A stretch of 64,000 bases of DNA from Candidatus Bathyarchaeota archaeon (GTDB lineage Archaea > Thermoproteota > Bathyarchaeia > Bathyarchaeales > Bathycorpusculaceae): NCBI GenBank assembly GCA_026414485.1, contig JAOAIX010000002.1, forward strand, positions 112,268 through 176,267, given 5' to 3'. Below the pieces are notes generated by a model. That model had not been told where the DNA came from. It made no database searches and worked only from the letters and a program-made list of their open reading frames with translations. Numbering within the stretch: position 1 is the first letter of the stretch; each line of letters begins with the position of its first letter. A program made the position numbers and the translations under genes. Below, one piece after another: positions 9,610 through 17,469 of this stretch.

Positions 9610-11493
9610 CTACTTCACTTTGTAGTCGTCTGAATCAACCACATTCTCCCCCGAGGGAGGAGGCGGTGATTGCTGCCCTGCTTGCGCTCCTGCTTGTCCT
9701 GTTTGTGTCTGATGCTTCGCTTGCTCTGCTGCTTGCTGATAAATTAAGGTGCCCACGTCCTGCAGCACCTTAGTTAGGGCATCTGATTTTTCTTTAACTT
9801 TTGTCATGTCATTGCCTGCCAAAGCATCTTTTAGAGCTGTAACTGCCGTGTCAATTTTACTTGTTTGTTCTGCTGTTAACTTTTCTGCGAGGTCTTTCTT
9901 GGTTTTCTCTGCCGTGTAAATGATGCTATCTGCGTTGTTTCTTAATTCAGCTTCTTCGCGTTTCTTTTTATCTTGCTCGGCAAATTGTTCTGCCTCTCTA
10001 ATCATACGTTCCTTGTCTTCTTTAGAAAGCTTTGTGGACGCCGTTATGCGTATCTTTGCTTCCTTATTTGTCCCTCGATCTTTAGCTGTGACGTTGAGTA
10101 TGCCGTTTGCATCTATGTCGAAGGTCACCTCGATTTGTGGTACTCCTCTTGGAGCTGGTGGTATGCCTTCTAAATTAAACATGCCCAAGGAGACGTTGTC
10201 AGCAGCCATCTGGCGCTCGCCCTGAAGCACATGTATAGTTACGGTAGTCTGAAAATCAGCGGCAGTTGTGAAAATCTGTGTTCTTTTTGTGGGTATTGTT
10301 GTGTTCTTTTCGATAACTTTAGTGAATATTCCGCCTAGAGTTTCCACGCCAAGCGAGAGCGGTGTAACATCCAATAGCAGTAAATCCTTTACTTCGCCTG
10401 TGATAACTGCTGCTTGTATGGCGGCGCCTATAGCAACGCACTCCATGGGGTCTAATCCGCGTTCAGGTGCTTTGCCCAATAATTGCTCAACAAATCTCTG
10501 CACAAGGGGCATTCTAGTCATACCGCCCATCAGAATTACCTTATCTATGGCTGCAGGTGTTAGTTTTGCGTCTTCAAGCGCTTTTAGTATTGTACGTTCT
10601 GTTTTTTGTACAACAGGTTGCGCTAGTGCTTCTAACTTGGCCCGGGTTAATGTTAGATGTAGATGTTTGGGTCCTGAAGCGTCTGACGTGATGAAGGGCA
10701 AATCGATATCTGTGGTCATAAGCGTTGAAAGTTCAATTTTTGCCTTCTCTGCTGCCTCTTTTAGTCGAGCCATCGCCATTTTGTCACCTGAGAGGTCTAT
10801 TCCTGTTTGACGTTTGAATTCTTCTTGAATGTAGTCCATCACTGCCTTGTCTACGTCAGTTCCGCCCATCTGTGTATCTCCACTTGTTGATAGCACTTGA
10901 AAGACGCCTTTACCGAAATCCATCACCGTTACGTCATGGGTTCCGCCGCCGAAGCTGAAAACTAAAATTTTCATTTCTTTCTCAAGTTTATCAATGCCAT
11001 AGGCTAAACATGCTGCTGTGGGCTCGTTAATTATACGCATGACTTCAAAGCCTGCAATTTCACCGGCGTCTTTTGTAGCTTGGCGCTGATTATCGTCGAA
11101 GTGTGCTGGAACAGTTATGACTGCTTTACGTACCGGCGCGCCAAGATAAGTCTCCGCGTCTTTTTTAATTTTCTGCAAAATAAACGCGCTAATTTGCTGT
11201 GGGCTGTATTCTTTGCCGAATACGTTGACTCTGTAGTTGGTGCCCATCTTCCGTTTTATTTCGAAAATTGTTCCTTCAGGATTCGCTGTAGCTTGCCTTT
11301 TTGCCGGTTCACCTACAAGAAGCTGTCCATCTTTGGTGAAAGCAACGACTGAAGGGAACATTTTGCCTGCCATCGTTGGTCCTTCAGCGCTTGGTATCAC
11401 AGTAGCACGTCCACCTTCAAATATGGCTGCGGCACTGTTGGTTGTTCCTAGGTCTATTCCTAATACTTTTTCTCCAGTTTGAACATTACTCAT
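9610..11493 (-). CDS. dnaK: Chaperone protein DnaK (Hsp70)
   Basis: Hsp70 ATPase chaperone of 627 residues. The nucleotide-binding domain opens with [14 protein letters not shown] (phosphate 1). It also shows [12 protein letters not shown] and the phosphate-2 loop [14 protein letters not shown], in which Ser replaces the more usual Asp and His appears after the glycines (FDLGGGTFDV in most Hsp70s). The hydrophobic linker [13 protein letters not shown] precedes the substrate-binding domain, and a helical lid ends in a Gln/Gly/Pro-rich tail. The start ATG overlaps the grpE stop by four bases (11490-11493), and an SD AAGGAGG lies inside the end of grpE, indicating translational coupling. Confidence 0.98.
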   Translation of the reverse strand: MSNVQTGEKVLGIDLGTTNSAAAIFEGGRATVIPSAEGPTMAGKMFPSVVAFTKDGQLLVGEPAKRQATANPEGTIFEIKRKMGTNYRVNVFGKEYSPQQISAFILQKIKKDAETYLGAPVRKAVITVPAHFDDNQRQATKDAGEIAGFEVMRIINEPTAACLAYGIDKLEKEMKILVFSFGGGTHDVTVMDFGKGVFQVLSTSGDTQMGGTDVDKAVMDYIQEEFKRQTGIDLSGDKMAMARLKEAAEKAKIELSTLMTTDIDLPFITSDASGPKHLHLTLTRAKLEALAQPVVQKTERTILKALEDAKLTPAAIDKVILMGGMTRMPLVQRFVEQLLGKAPERGLDPMECVAIGAAIQAAVITGEVKDLLLLDVTPLSLGVETLGGIFTKVIEKNTTIPTKRTQIFTTAADFQTTVTIHVLQGERQMAADNVSLGMFNLEGIPPAPRGVPQIEVTFDIDANGILNVTAKDRGTNKEAKIRITASTKLSKEDKERMIREAEQFAEQDKKKREEAELRNNADSIIYTAEKTKKDLAEKLTAEQTSKIDTAVTALKDALAGNDMTKVKEKSDALTKVLQDVGTLIYQQAAEQAKHQTQTGQAGAQAGQQSPPPPSGENVVDSDDYKVK

Positions 11494-12050
11494 TCTTTAT
11501 TTTCCTCCTTAGCTTGTGAATTCAAAGACGGTTTAACTGAGACCTTTGCTATGCAAGGTCTTATCACCTTATCTTTCAGAATGTAGCCTTTTCTGACTTC
11601 CTCAAGCACAACGCAACCGTCGATATCTTCACGTTCTACAGTGGCGACTGCATTGTGTTTGGAGGGGTCAAAAGGCTTACCTTCACTTTCTATTGGAGAG
11701 ACACCTTCTTGCTCAAGAACTTTTCGCAAGCGCTTAAGCGTCATCTGCACCCCTTCAATGAGCGCTTCTGTCGATTTTGTAGTCTGCGCACTTTTAATAG
11801 CCAACTCCAATTCGTCAACCACATCAAGCAATTGAATTATGAGACGTTCGTTGCTATATTGACGAGCTTGTTGAATTTCCCGGTCACATCTCTTTCTAAG
11901 ATTTTCAAGGTCTGCTTGGACATACTTTAAGCGTGTAAGATACTCTTCACTGCGTTTTTTTTCTGCTTCCAGCTGTTCTTCGATTGATTTTTTGAACTGC
12001 TCTTCTTTTTCGCTCGCTTCTTTCACTGGTGACTCTCCATTTGTACTCAC
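11490..12050 (-). CDS. grpE: Nucleotide exchange factor GrpE
   Basis: Nucleotide exchange factor for DnaK. The N-terminal long coiled-coil helix (roughly residues 10-70, rich in Glu/Lys/Gln) is followed by the helical dimer region. The family signature around [11 protein letters not shown] then [18 protein letters not shown], and a C-terminal beta domain ending with [15 protein letters not shown] sequence complete it. GTG 12050 is chosen (186 residues) because GAGGG lies seven bases upstream and the extra sequence from the in-frame ATG 12134 (28 codons) is basic and unlike GrpE. That ATG remains possible. First gene of the operon; its promoter carries the paired repeat listed separately. Confidence 0.95.
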   Translation of the reverse strand: MSTNGESPVKEASEKEEQFKKSIEEQLEAEKKRSEEYLTRLKYVQADLENLRKRCDREIQQARQYSNERLIIQLLDVVDELELAIKSAQTTKSTEALIEGVQMTLKRLRKVLEQEGVSPIESEGKPFDPSKHNAVATVEREDIDGCVVLEEVRKGYILKDKVIRPCIAKVSVKPSLNSQAKEENKE

Positions 12051-12142
12051 GTTTTTTCCCTCAATAACAGAACTTATAATTTTTCTTTTTGAAAAACGTT
12101 TTTTCTCAAAATAAGAAAATTCTATGATATACATTTATCAGC

Positions 12143-12185
12143 ACGTAAGAACTAAAAAAGAAAAGAACGTAAGAACGTATATTAC
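12143..12185 (-). promoter_or_regulatory. grpE operon promoter with 10-bp direct repeat
   Basis: The sequence ACGTAAGAAC occurs twice, at 12143-12152 and 12167-12176 (GTTCTTACGT on the coding strand), 24 bases apart. The promoter-distal copy abuts an AT-rich TATA-like element (GTAATATAC on the minus strand, near 12178-12186). Two copies on one helix face just downstream of a TATA box fit a repressor operator for a heat-shock regulator. This is inference from position and repetition only. Confidence 0.45.
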
Positions 12186-12202
12186 ACTAAAACACACGGC
12201 TT

Positions 12203-12823
12203 TTACATGGTTGATGCCGACGTTGGTGCAGGGCGGAGTTGGAAAAAAGCTATTGCAGTTAACAGCACAGAGATCCATACTAAAAATACTCCAACAAGTA
12301 TTATCGTTAAGATACTTCCTATAAGCAACACTGTGCTTGCTGTTCCGAACATTCCAACCCCTGATTTTTCTTTAAGGCTGTTTAACGACTTCCTGTAAAG
12401 AACGGCGACAATTACAACGAAAACAAAGAGAATCACCAAAGCTAAGAGGACTGTTGCAACAAATGACCCTATTGTGCTTAAGTTTATGTTGGATGTTATA
12501 TCTGAGAAGTCAAGCTGAGGGATATTGGTCCAATCGCCGTTCCAGTTTGGCATCAGATCAGCTAATAAGCCGAAAGCGGCGTAAACTATGACGGCAACAG
12601 AAGTAACACCCCCTACTATCGCCGCTATAGATCCGTAGAGCGCATTATTGAATATGCTTGCTTCTTGATAGTATTCTGCCAAACCTTTCATGCCTATAAG
12701 TAACAACATCAACCCGACGAGACCAAGTAAACCAAAGGTGTAACCGCTTATGTAGGGTAGAACGCTGATAAACATCAAAATAGCACCGATTCCGCTCAAA
12801 TTTTTACTTGTTTCAAATTCCAT
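12203..12823 (-). CDS. DUF996 family membrane protein
   Basis: Archaeal integral membrane protein of 206 residues that resembles the DUF996 family. It opens with the family-like SKNLSGIGAILMF. Five or so hydrophobic segments follow (about residues 10-30, 32-48, 65-95, 125-155 and 165-195). Function is unknown. ATG 12823 is preferred; a TTG five codons earlier (12838) is in frame. It follows a PadR-type regulator gene by 92 bases on the same strand, a pairing that suggests the regulator controls this membrane protein. That link is inferred from context alone. Confidence 0.75.
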   Translation of the reverse strand: MEFETSKNLSGIGAILMFISVLPYISGYTFGLLGLVGLMLLLIGMKGLAEYYQEASIFNNALYGSIAAIVGGVTSVAVIVYAAFGLLADLMPNWNGDWTNIPQLDFSDITSNINLSTIGSFVATVLLALVILFVFVVIVAVLYRKSLNSLKEKSGVGMFGTASTVLLIGSILTIILVGVFLVWISVLLTAIAFFQLRPAPTSASTM

Positions 12824-12915
12824 GGGTGTACCACTCAAAACTTCGAATCTCTCGTTTTATAATAAAAGGTTTGCTATACTTATAAAATTCGTGGAGTACA
12901 TCAAACAAATTCCAT

Positions 12916-13245
12916 CTAAACAATTTTTCTATTTCGAATTTGCTCCTCTATAACGCTATAGTAGCATTGAAGGTACATTTTACCTCTCTCGGTTGGCGCG
13001 TAAACTTTTCTGTCTCGTCCCTGTTGATTTTGCTTTTGACTAAAAATAAGGCCGTTTTCCTCTAACTGCTTAAGTGAAGGGTAAAGAGCGCTATGTGTCA
13101 GCTTGGTGCCCCAATCTGCTTCCAGAGTCTTTTTAATTTTGTAACCCCACATAGGTTCCATAATTATTAATTTCAATATTTGAATGTCCAGAAAGTGCTT
13201 GATGATTCTTTGCCCAAATTCCTTTTTGTAGTCTTCAGCCATCAT
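12916..13245 (-). CDS. PadR-family transcriptional regulator
   Basis: Winged-helix DNA-binding protein of 109 residues. The PadR core is clear: ILKLIIMEPMWGYKIKKTLE (helices 1-2, residues 22-42), the recognition-helix segment HSALYPSLKQLEENGLI, the wing GRDRKVYAPTERGKMYL and a short C-terminal dimerisation helix. PadR proteins usually repress by binding operators that overlap the transcription start and often sense hydrophobic compounds; the ligand here is unknown. The gene heads a probable two-gene unit with the DUF996 membrane protein. A TATA box and a short inverted repeat upstream suggest autoregulation. Confidence 0.9.
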   Translation of the reverse strand: MMAEDYKKEFGQRIIKHFLDIQILKLIIMEPMWGYKIKKTLEADWGTKLTHSALYPSLKQLEENGLIFSQKQNQQGRDRKVYAPTERGKMYLQCYYSVIEEQIRNRKIV

Positions 13246-13261
13246 TTTTAACTTCCAATAA

Positions 13262-13290
13262 GTGAGACGTCACATTACGTTGTTATAAAC
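13262..13290 (-). promoter_or_regulatory. padR promoter with candidate operator
   Basis: On the minus strand a TATA element GTTTATAAC (13282-13290) is followed by GTGACGTCTCAC (13262-13273), an inverted repeat with GTGA/TCAC arms. The transcription start predicted from the TATA spacing is near 13260, so a bound dimer would overlap it. Position and symmetry suggest PadR autoregulation; not tested. Confidence 0.45.
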
Positions 13291-13475
13291 CTGTTTGATT
13301 CATCACGCTTTTTTACATAAAGTAGACAACATTCTTCAAATATCCTTTCTTTAAATATTATCCACTAACAAGCATTATTTAGGGGCGACGTCTGATACAG
13401 CAAAATTTTAACACATTTGAATCTCAAATTTACGCATTCTGTAGTCACATAGCTGGATCATCAGGTATAACAGCT

Positions 13476-15089
13476 TTGTCAGTTTCTGATAATCAAACTT
13501 TAGGTTCAACCGCTTCTAAGATTCTCCTTAAATTTTTGCTGATTTTGAAGGATTTTCCTCCACGACTAATGATTTACCCCAAACTAGTTGAAGGAAAAGA
13601 CGTCGTTGTTTTAGCTGTTGACCAAGGACTTTTTGAGCGTGATGTGAAGCAGGGTTTTTTAGGTGAAGCTACCTCCACGGAATTGATCTTTCCCTATAAA
13701 GCACTAGTCAACTACACCTATCTACACCAGCAGGAAGTGCTTTTGAAAAAACGTCTAATTTTGGAACTGCTTGAAAACATTACAATAAGCTTCCCTGAAC
13801 TGTCTTACCAACTCTATATTAAACCAGAATATTTCATGTACGAAGTTATGTTAAACCGCGTTAGAGTCTTTCCCCCCTTAGCGCAGAGTGTTTCTAATTT
13901 GTTATGTGGAAAAGTAAACAAAGAAAAAATAAGTTGTCTACTAAAAGGGTATATTGACGCACTAAAAGAACTGGAAAAAGATGAAATCTTACACTTAGAA
14001 AACGGCTATGTTTTACTCTCAAACAAGTTCATTACTTCAACTAAGCGCCCAAAAATTCTTCTGGCGCAATTTTCAAAAAACGCATCGCGTGTGATTTTTA
14101 ATTCTGCGCTTGGTTTGTTTCCTCAAATTTTAAATTTTTTATCCCAAAATATAGAACTAACTTCTAAATTGCCTTTTGGTTCTTGGAAAAATATCTTTGA
14201 TAAAAAAAGGTGTTTCCTTGACCCGCAAAAATATATTTTCACGCCTACTGCCCACGGTTTAATTTCTTTAGCTGACCGAGTAGACATCAAAGCTTTTGCT
14301 GAACAATTTTTTACTAACAATGGATACCACGACATCATAGTTGAAGAGTTTGGCGGCGTCTTGAATGATATATTCATAATTAAAGCAAATAATGGAGCGG
14401 CTGAAGAAAAGAAAATTATAGTTAAGCGCTTCAAAGACTGGTCAAGTTTTAAATGGTTTCCCCTTTTTATATGGTCGCTAGGAGCACGTAACTTTGCGGT
14501 TTTGGGTGCCTCCCGACTGGAGAAGGAATGCGCTATAAGTGAATTTTTAGCTAGAAAAGGGTTTAATGTGCCTAAACTTTTATACGTGAATCACAAGGAA
14601 CGCTTACTTTTCATGGAGTTCGTAGAGGGTCATGCCCTTAGTAGTAACATAAAACATATTGCAGCGACCAAAAGCCCTTCAGCCTTTCAAAAAGATTTAG
14701 ACGTAATAACCCACCTCGGAGAAATCTATGCCAAAATACACGCTCTTGACGTGGTTTTAGGGGACACTAAACCTGAAAATACGCTGGTTACGCCCCAAGG
14801 TAACCTTGTTCTGTTGGACTTTGAGCAGGCTAGTCACCACGGGGATAAATCCTGGGATGTTGCAGAATTTCTTTACTACTCTGGGCACTATTTACCCTTA
14901 AATGGGGAACACAAAGCAAAAGCTATCGCCGAATCATTCATCACTGGATACTTGAGTGCAGGTGGAGTTGTTGAAGTCATAAGGCGTGCAGGGCTTACCA
15001 AATACACTCGTGTCTTTAGCATATTTACACTACCTAATATACTCCGAGTAATGGCAAGTGCCTGTAAAAAAGCAGAAAGGCGAAGATAG
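13476..15089 (+). CDS. Bud32-like protein kinase fused to unknown N-terminal domain
   Basis: A 537-residue protein. The C-terminal part (about 275-535) is a kinase fold of the Bud32/RIO/LPS-kinase type. A VAIK-like lysine sits in IIVKRFKDW (near residue 313). The hinge is LLFMEFVEGH. The catalytic loop is LGDTKPEN, with Asp and Asn kept but no HRD histidine. DFEQAS takes the place of DFG. The first 270 residues match nothing I recognise; they are mixed alpha/beta with several long helices and no signal peptide. The start is uncertain: TTG 13476 has a weak context, and the frame is open upstream without ATG. The stop is three bases before an RNase J-like gene, so the two are probably cotranscribed. 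Confidence 0.7.
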   Translation: MSVSDNQTLGSTASKILLKFLLILKDFPPRLMIYPKLVEGKDVVVLAVDQGLFERDVKQGFLGEATSTELIFPYKALVNYTYLHQQEVLLKKRLILELLENITISFPELSYQLYIKPEYFMYEVMLNRVRVFPPLAQSVSNLLCGKVNKEKISCLLKGYIDALKELEKDEILHLENGYVLLSNKFITSTKRPKILLAQFSKNASRVIFNSALGLFPQILNFLSQNIELTSKLPFGSWKNIFDKKRCFLDPQKYIFTPTAHGLISLADRVDIKAFAEQFFTNNGYHDIIVEEFGGVLNDIFIIKANNGAAEEKKIIVKRFKDWSSFKWFPLFIWSLGARNFAVLGASRLEKECAISEFLARKGFNVPKLLYVNHKERLLFMEFVEGHALSSNIKHIAATKSPSAFQKDLDVITHLGEIYAKIHALDVVLGDTKPENTLVTPQGNLVLLDFEQASHHGDKSWDVAEFLYYSGHYLPLNGEHKAKAIAESFITGYLSAGGVVEVIRRAGLTKYTRVFSIFTLPNILRVMASACKKAERRR

Positions 15090-15092
15090 CAA

Positions 15093-16436
15093 ATGGTCAA
15101 AAACAACACAACCTTAACTTTTTATGGCGGCGTTAACGAGATAGGCGGCAACAAAATTCTAATTCAAGACCGCGACACTCGTGTATTCTTAGATTTTGGT
15201 ATGTCCTTTTCTATTAAAAAACAGTTTTATTCTCCTCCTTTTCTATCTCCAAAAAGCCAGTTTAGCCTACAAGAATTAGGCATTCTCCCAAAAATTCCAG
15301 GGTTATACAAATTCGACAAGGATCCGCCGCGAACTGATGCAATTTTTATATCTCATGCGCACTTAGATCACATGGCTTATCTCTCTTTCATTAAAAGAGA
15401 AATCCCAGTTTACTGCGGAGAAACAACAAAAACGATACTACATGCGCTAAGCGAAGTGCGCCGAACAGATATAGAATTCAATGTTGCTGATATACAGTTT
15501 AAAACTTTTAGAACAGGTGACAAAATCTCAGTTGGCAGCCTAGAAATCGAACCTTGCCATGTAGATCACTCTGTTCCAGGGGCCTATGGTTTTATCATCC
15601 ATACCTCAAATGGAACAGTGGTGTACACAGGTGATTTTCGAGACCATGGCGCCAAACCTGAGATGACGAAAGATTTTGTTGAAAAAGTTAAGAAGACTAC
15701 GCCTATCGCTGTTATCACAGAAGCAACCAACATGACAGGCGCGTCAGTTTCAAACGAGGTAGAAGTACAAAACAAACTAAACCAAATTGTAAGCTGTACT
15801 GAAGGAATTGTTCTAACTGAATTCGGCTACTCTGATGTTGATCGCCTTAACAGCTTTTATCACATCGCCAAATCAAACGGGCGTTGTCTTGCTATTTCCC
15901 TAAAACAAGCCTTCCTACTTGACGCGCTCCGCAATGACAAAGGCTTAAAAGTTCCCTCTTTAGACGACCCTCATTTGATGATATTTCGAAAATCAAAAAC
16001 GAGCACTTACAAGTGGGAAACGGAGCTAATTGACAAGTTGAAAGGGGCACACAAAATTTTTGATGTTTTTGAAGCTTCAAGGCAGCAATGCAAATTAGTA
16101 TTGGGGCTGTCTTTTTATGATTTTGAAGAACTAGTTCAACTTAAGCCACAAGCAGGCAGCTGCTATATCCTTTCTGCATGCGAACCATTTAATGAGGAGA
16201 TGGAACTTGACTTTGAACGTTTACTCAACTGGCTTCAACATTATGGCTTGCCTCAGTATCATATACATGTTTCGGGTCACATAATGCCTCTTCAACTCAA
16301 ACAAGTTCTCAAGACTATTTCTCCAAAACAGATCTTTCCGATACATACAGAAAAAGCCAGCTTATTTGCAAGATTCATGCGTGACCTCCAAGGTCAAGTA
16401 AGACAAGTTGAGTCACATCAAGAATATTTGCTATAA
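15093..16436 (+). CDS. RNase J-like beta-CASP metallo-hydrolase
   Basis: Metallo-beta-lactamase/beta-CASP protein of 447 residues, the group of archaeal RNase J and CPSF-like nucleases. Motif 2 is SHAHLDHMA (near residue 88). Motif 3 is PCHVDHSVPG, motif 4 is YTGDFRDHG, and the beta-CASP motif C region near the end reads HVSGHIMP followed by IFPIHTE. These metal ligands support an active two-zinc nuclease, probably 5'-3' exonuclease or endonuclease on RNA. The KH-like N-terminal extension of aCPSF1 is absent. It is translated just after the Bud32-like kinase gene (three-base gap), suggesting a joint function, perhaps regulated RNA turnover (inference). Confidence 0.82.
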   Translation: MVKNNTTLTFYGGVNEIGGNKILIQDRDTRVFLDFGMSFSIKKQFYSPPFLSPKSQFSLQELGILPKIPGLYKFDKDPPRTDAIFISHAHLDHMAYLSFIKREIPVYCGETTKTILHALSEVRRTDIEFNVADIQFKTFRTGDKISVGSLEIEPCHVDHSVPGAYGFIIHTSNGTVVYTGDFRDHGAKPEMTKDFVEKVKKTTPIAVITEATNMTGASVSNEVEVQNKLNQIVSCTEGIVLTEFGYSDVDRLNSFYHIAKSNGRCLAISLKQAFLLDALRNDKGLKVPSLDDPHLMIFRKSKTSTYKWETELIDKLKGAHKIFDVFEASRQQCKLVLGLSFYDFEELVQLKPQAGSCYILSACEPFNEEMELDFERLLNWLQHYGLPQYHIHVSGHIMPLQLKQVLKTISPKQIFPIHTEKASLFARFMRDLQGQVRQVESHQEYLL

Positions 16437-16522
16437 CAGTTTTAGCTATTCTCGATCTTGATCCATTTAACACCATTTTTGAAGTTTTGCCGTTCAAAGT
16501 TTAAATGAACAAACGTGTCTAC

Positions 16523-16555
16523 CTTTAAACAAACAAATAACAAAAAGAACCGGTG
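16523..16555 (+). promoter_or_regulatory. Putative trmI TATA box and start region
   Basis: CTTTAAACA (16523-16531) looks like an archaeal TATA box. Its centre is about 26 bases from the GTG at 16553, the spacing expected for a leaderless transcript beginning at or next to that codon. GGTGAT at 16552-16557 is also an SD-type sequence for a start about six bases further on (ATC 16563). Confidence 0.4.
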
Positions 16556-16571
16556 ATTAGTCATCCAAAAA

Positions 16572-17423
16572 ATAACAGAAGGCGACTACGTCATTCTCTA
16601 CTTGGACGTAAGAAGAACTTACATGATAAAAATGGAAGCAGGAAAAACCTTCCATACTCATAAGGGCTACATAAAATTTGACGAACTTATTGGGCAAGAT
16701 TACGGTGCAGTTTACAAAACCAGTTTAGGTGTGCCTTTCACCGCCTTAAAGCCCATTTTAACTGACTACATTATGAAATCTGCACGTGACACTCAAATTA
16801 CATATCCAAAAGATAATGCGTTGATTGTAATGTTCAGCGGTATTGGCAGTGGTAGCCGTGTCGTGGAGTCAGGTACAGGAACAGGCGCATTAACCACGGC
16901 GTTAGCCCATTATGTACGACCCAACGGGAAAATCTATAGCTACGATATACGTGCACAGAGTCAAAAAACAGCAGAAAAAAACCTCAAACGCGCAGGTCTA
17001 CTGGATTTTGTAGACCTTAAACTTCAAGACATCACTTTAGGCATAGACGAGCGTGATGTTGACTCCGTAATTTTGGACCTCGCGGTTCCATGGTTAGTTA
17101 TTCCACATGCATACGAAGCCTTGAAACCCTCAGGAACAATAGTTTCATTTAGTCCCACTATCGACCAAGTTGTGAAAACAGTTGAAGCTCTAAAAGAACA
17201 TAATTTTGTCGCCATAGAAACCTTCGAATGTATAATGAGAGGTATGCAAATCGAACGAGGCAAAACGCGACCTCAAACGCTTATGACAGGTCACACGGGT
17301 TACATCACACACGCCCGCAAAGTAATAAAATCGCCACAAGACCAATTTTCAACCCCCCTGCAAAAAGCACCTTCTAATGAAGAAAGCCAAAACGAAAATA
17401 TTTCAATAACAAAAGAAATTTAA
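16572..17423 (+). CDS. trmI: tRNA (adenine-N1)-methyltransferase TrmI
   Basis: SAM-dependent enzyme that makes m1A in the tRNA T-loop (A57/A58 in archaea). The family block FHTHKGYIKFDELIG is followed by YKTSLGVPFTALKP, the SAM loop VVESGTGTGALTTAL, and the catalytic-region motif DLAVPW (near residue 165). Homology starts at ITEGDYVILYLD, encoded from 16572, but the first ATG/GTG/TTG in this frame is TTG 16602, which would delete the first strand. The conserved part is therefore annotated from 16572. Candidate true starts are AUC 16563, or the GTG 16553 that fits a leaderless transcript but is one frame off across an A6 run. See findings. Confidence 0.85.
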   Translation: MTEGDYVILYLDVRRTYMIKMEAGKTFHTHKGYIKFDELIGQDYGAVYKTSLGVPFTALKPILTDYIMKSARDTQITYPKDNALIVMFSGIGSGSRVVESGTGTGALTTALAHYVRPNGKIYSYDIRAQSQKTAEKNLKRAGLLDFVDLKLQDITLGIDERDVDSVILDLAVPWLVIPHAYEALKPSGTIVSFSPTIDQVVKTVEALKEHNFVAIETFECIMRGMQIERGKTRPQTLMTGHTGYITHARKVIKSPQDQFSTPLQKAPSNEESQNENISITKEI

Positions 17424-17469
17424 AATTATACTTTTCTTGAAATAAAAAAAAGAAAGAAGAGATTGTTGA

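Noticed and set aside
10268..10810. Forward ORF of 180 codons
   Set aside because: Antisense shadow of dnaK. The minus-strand product is a full, conserved Hsp70.
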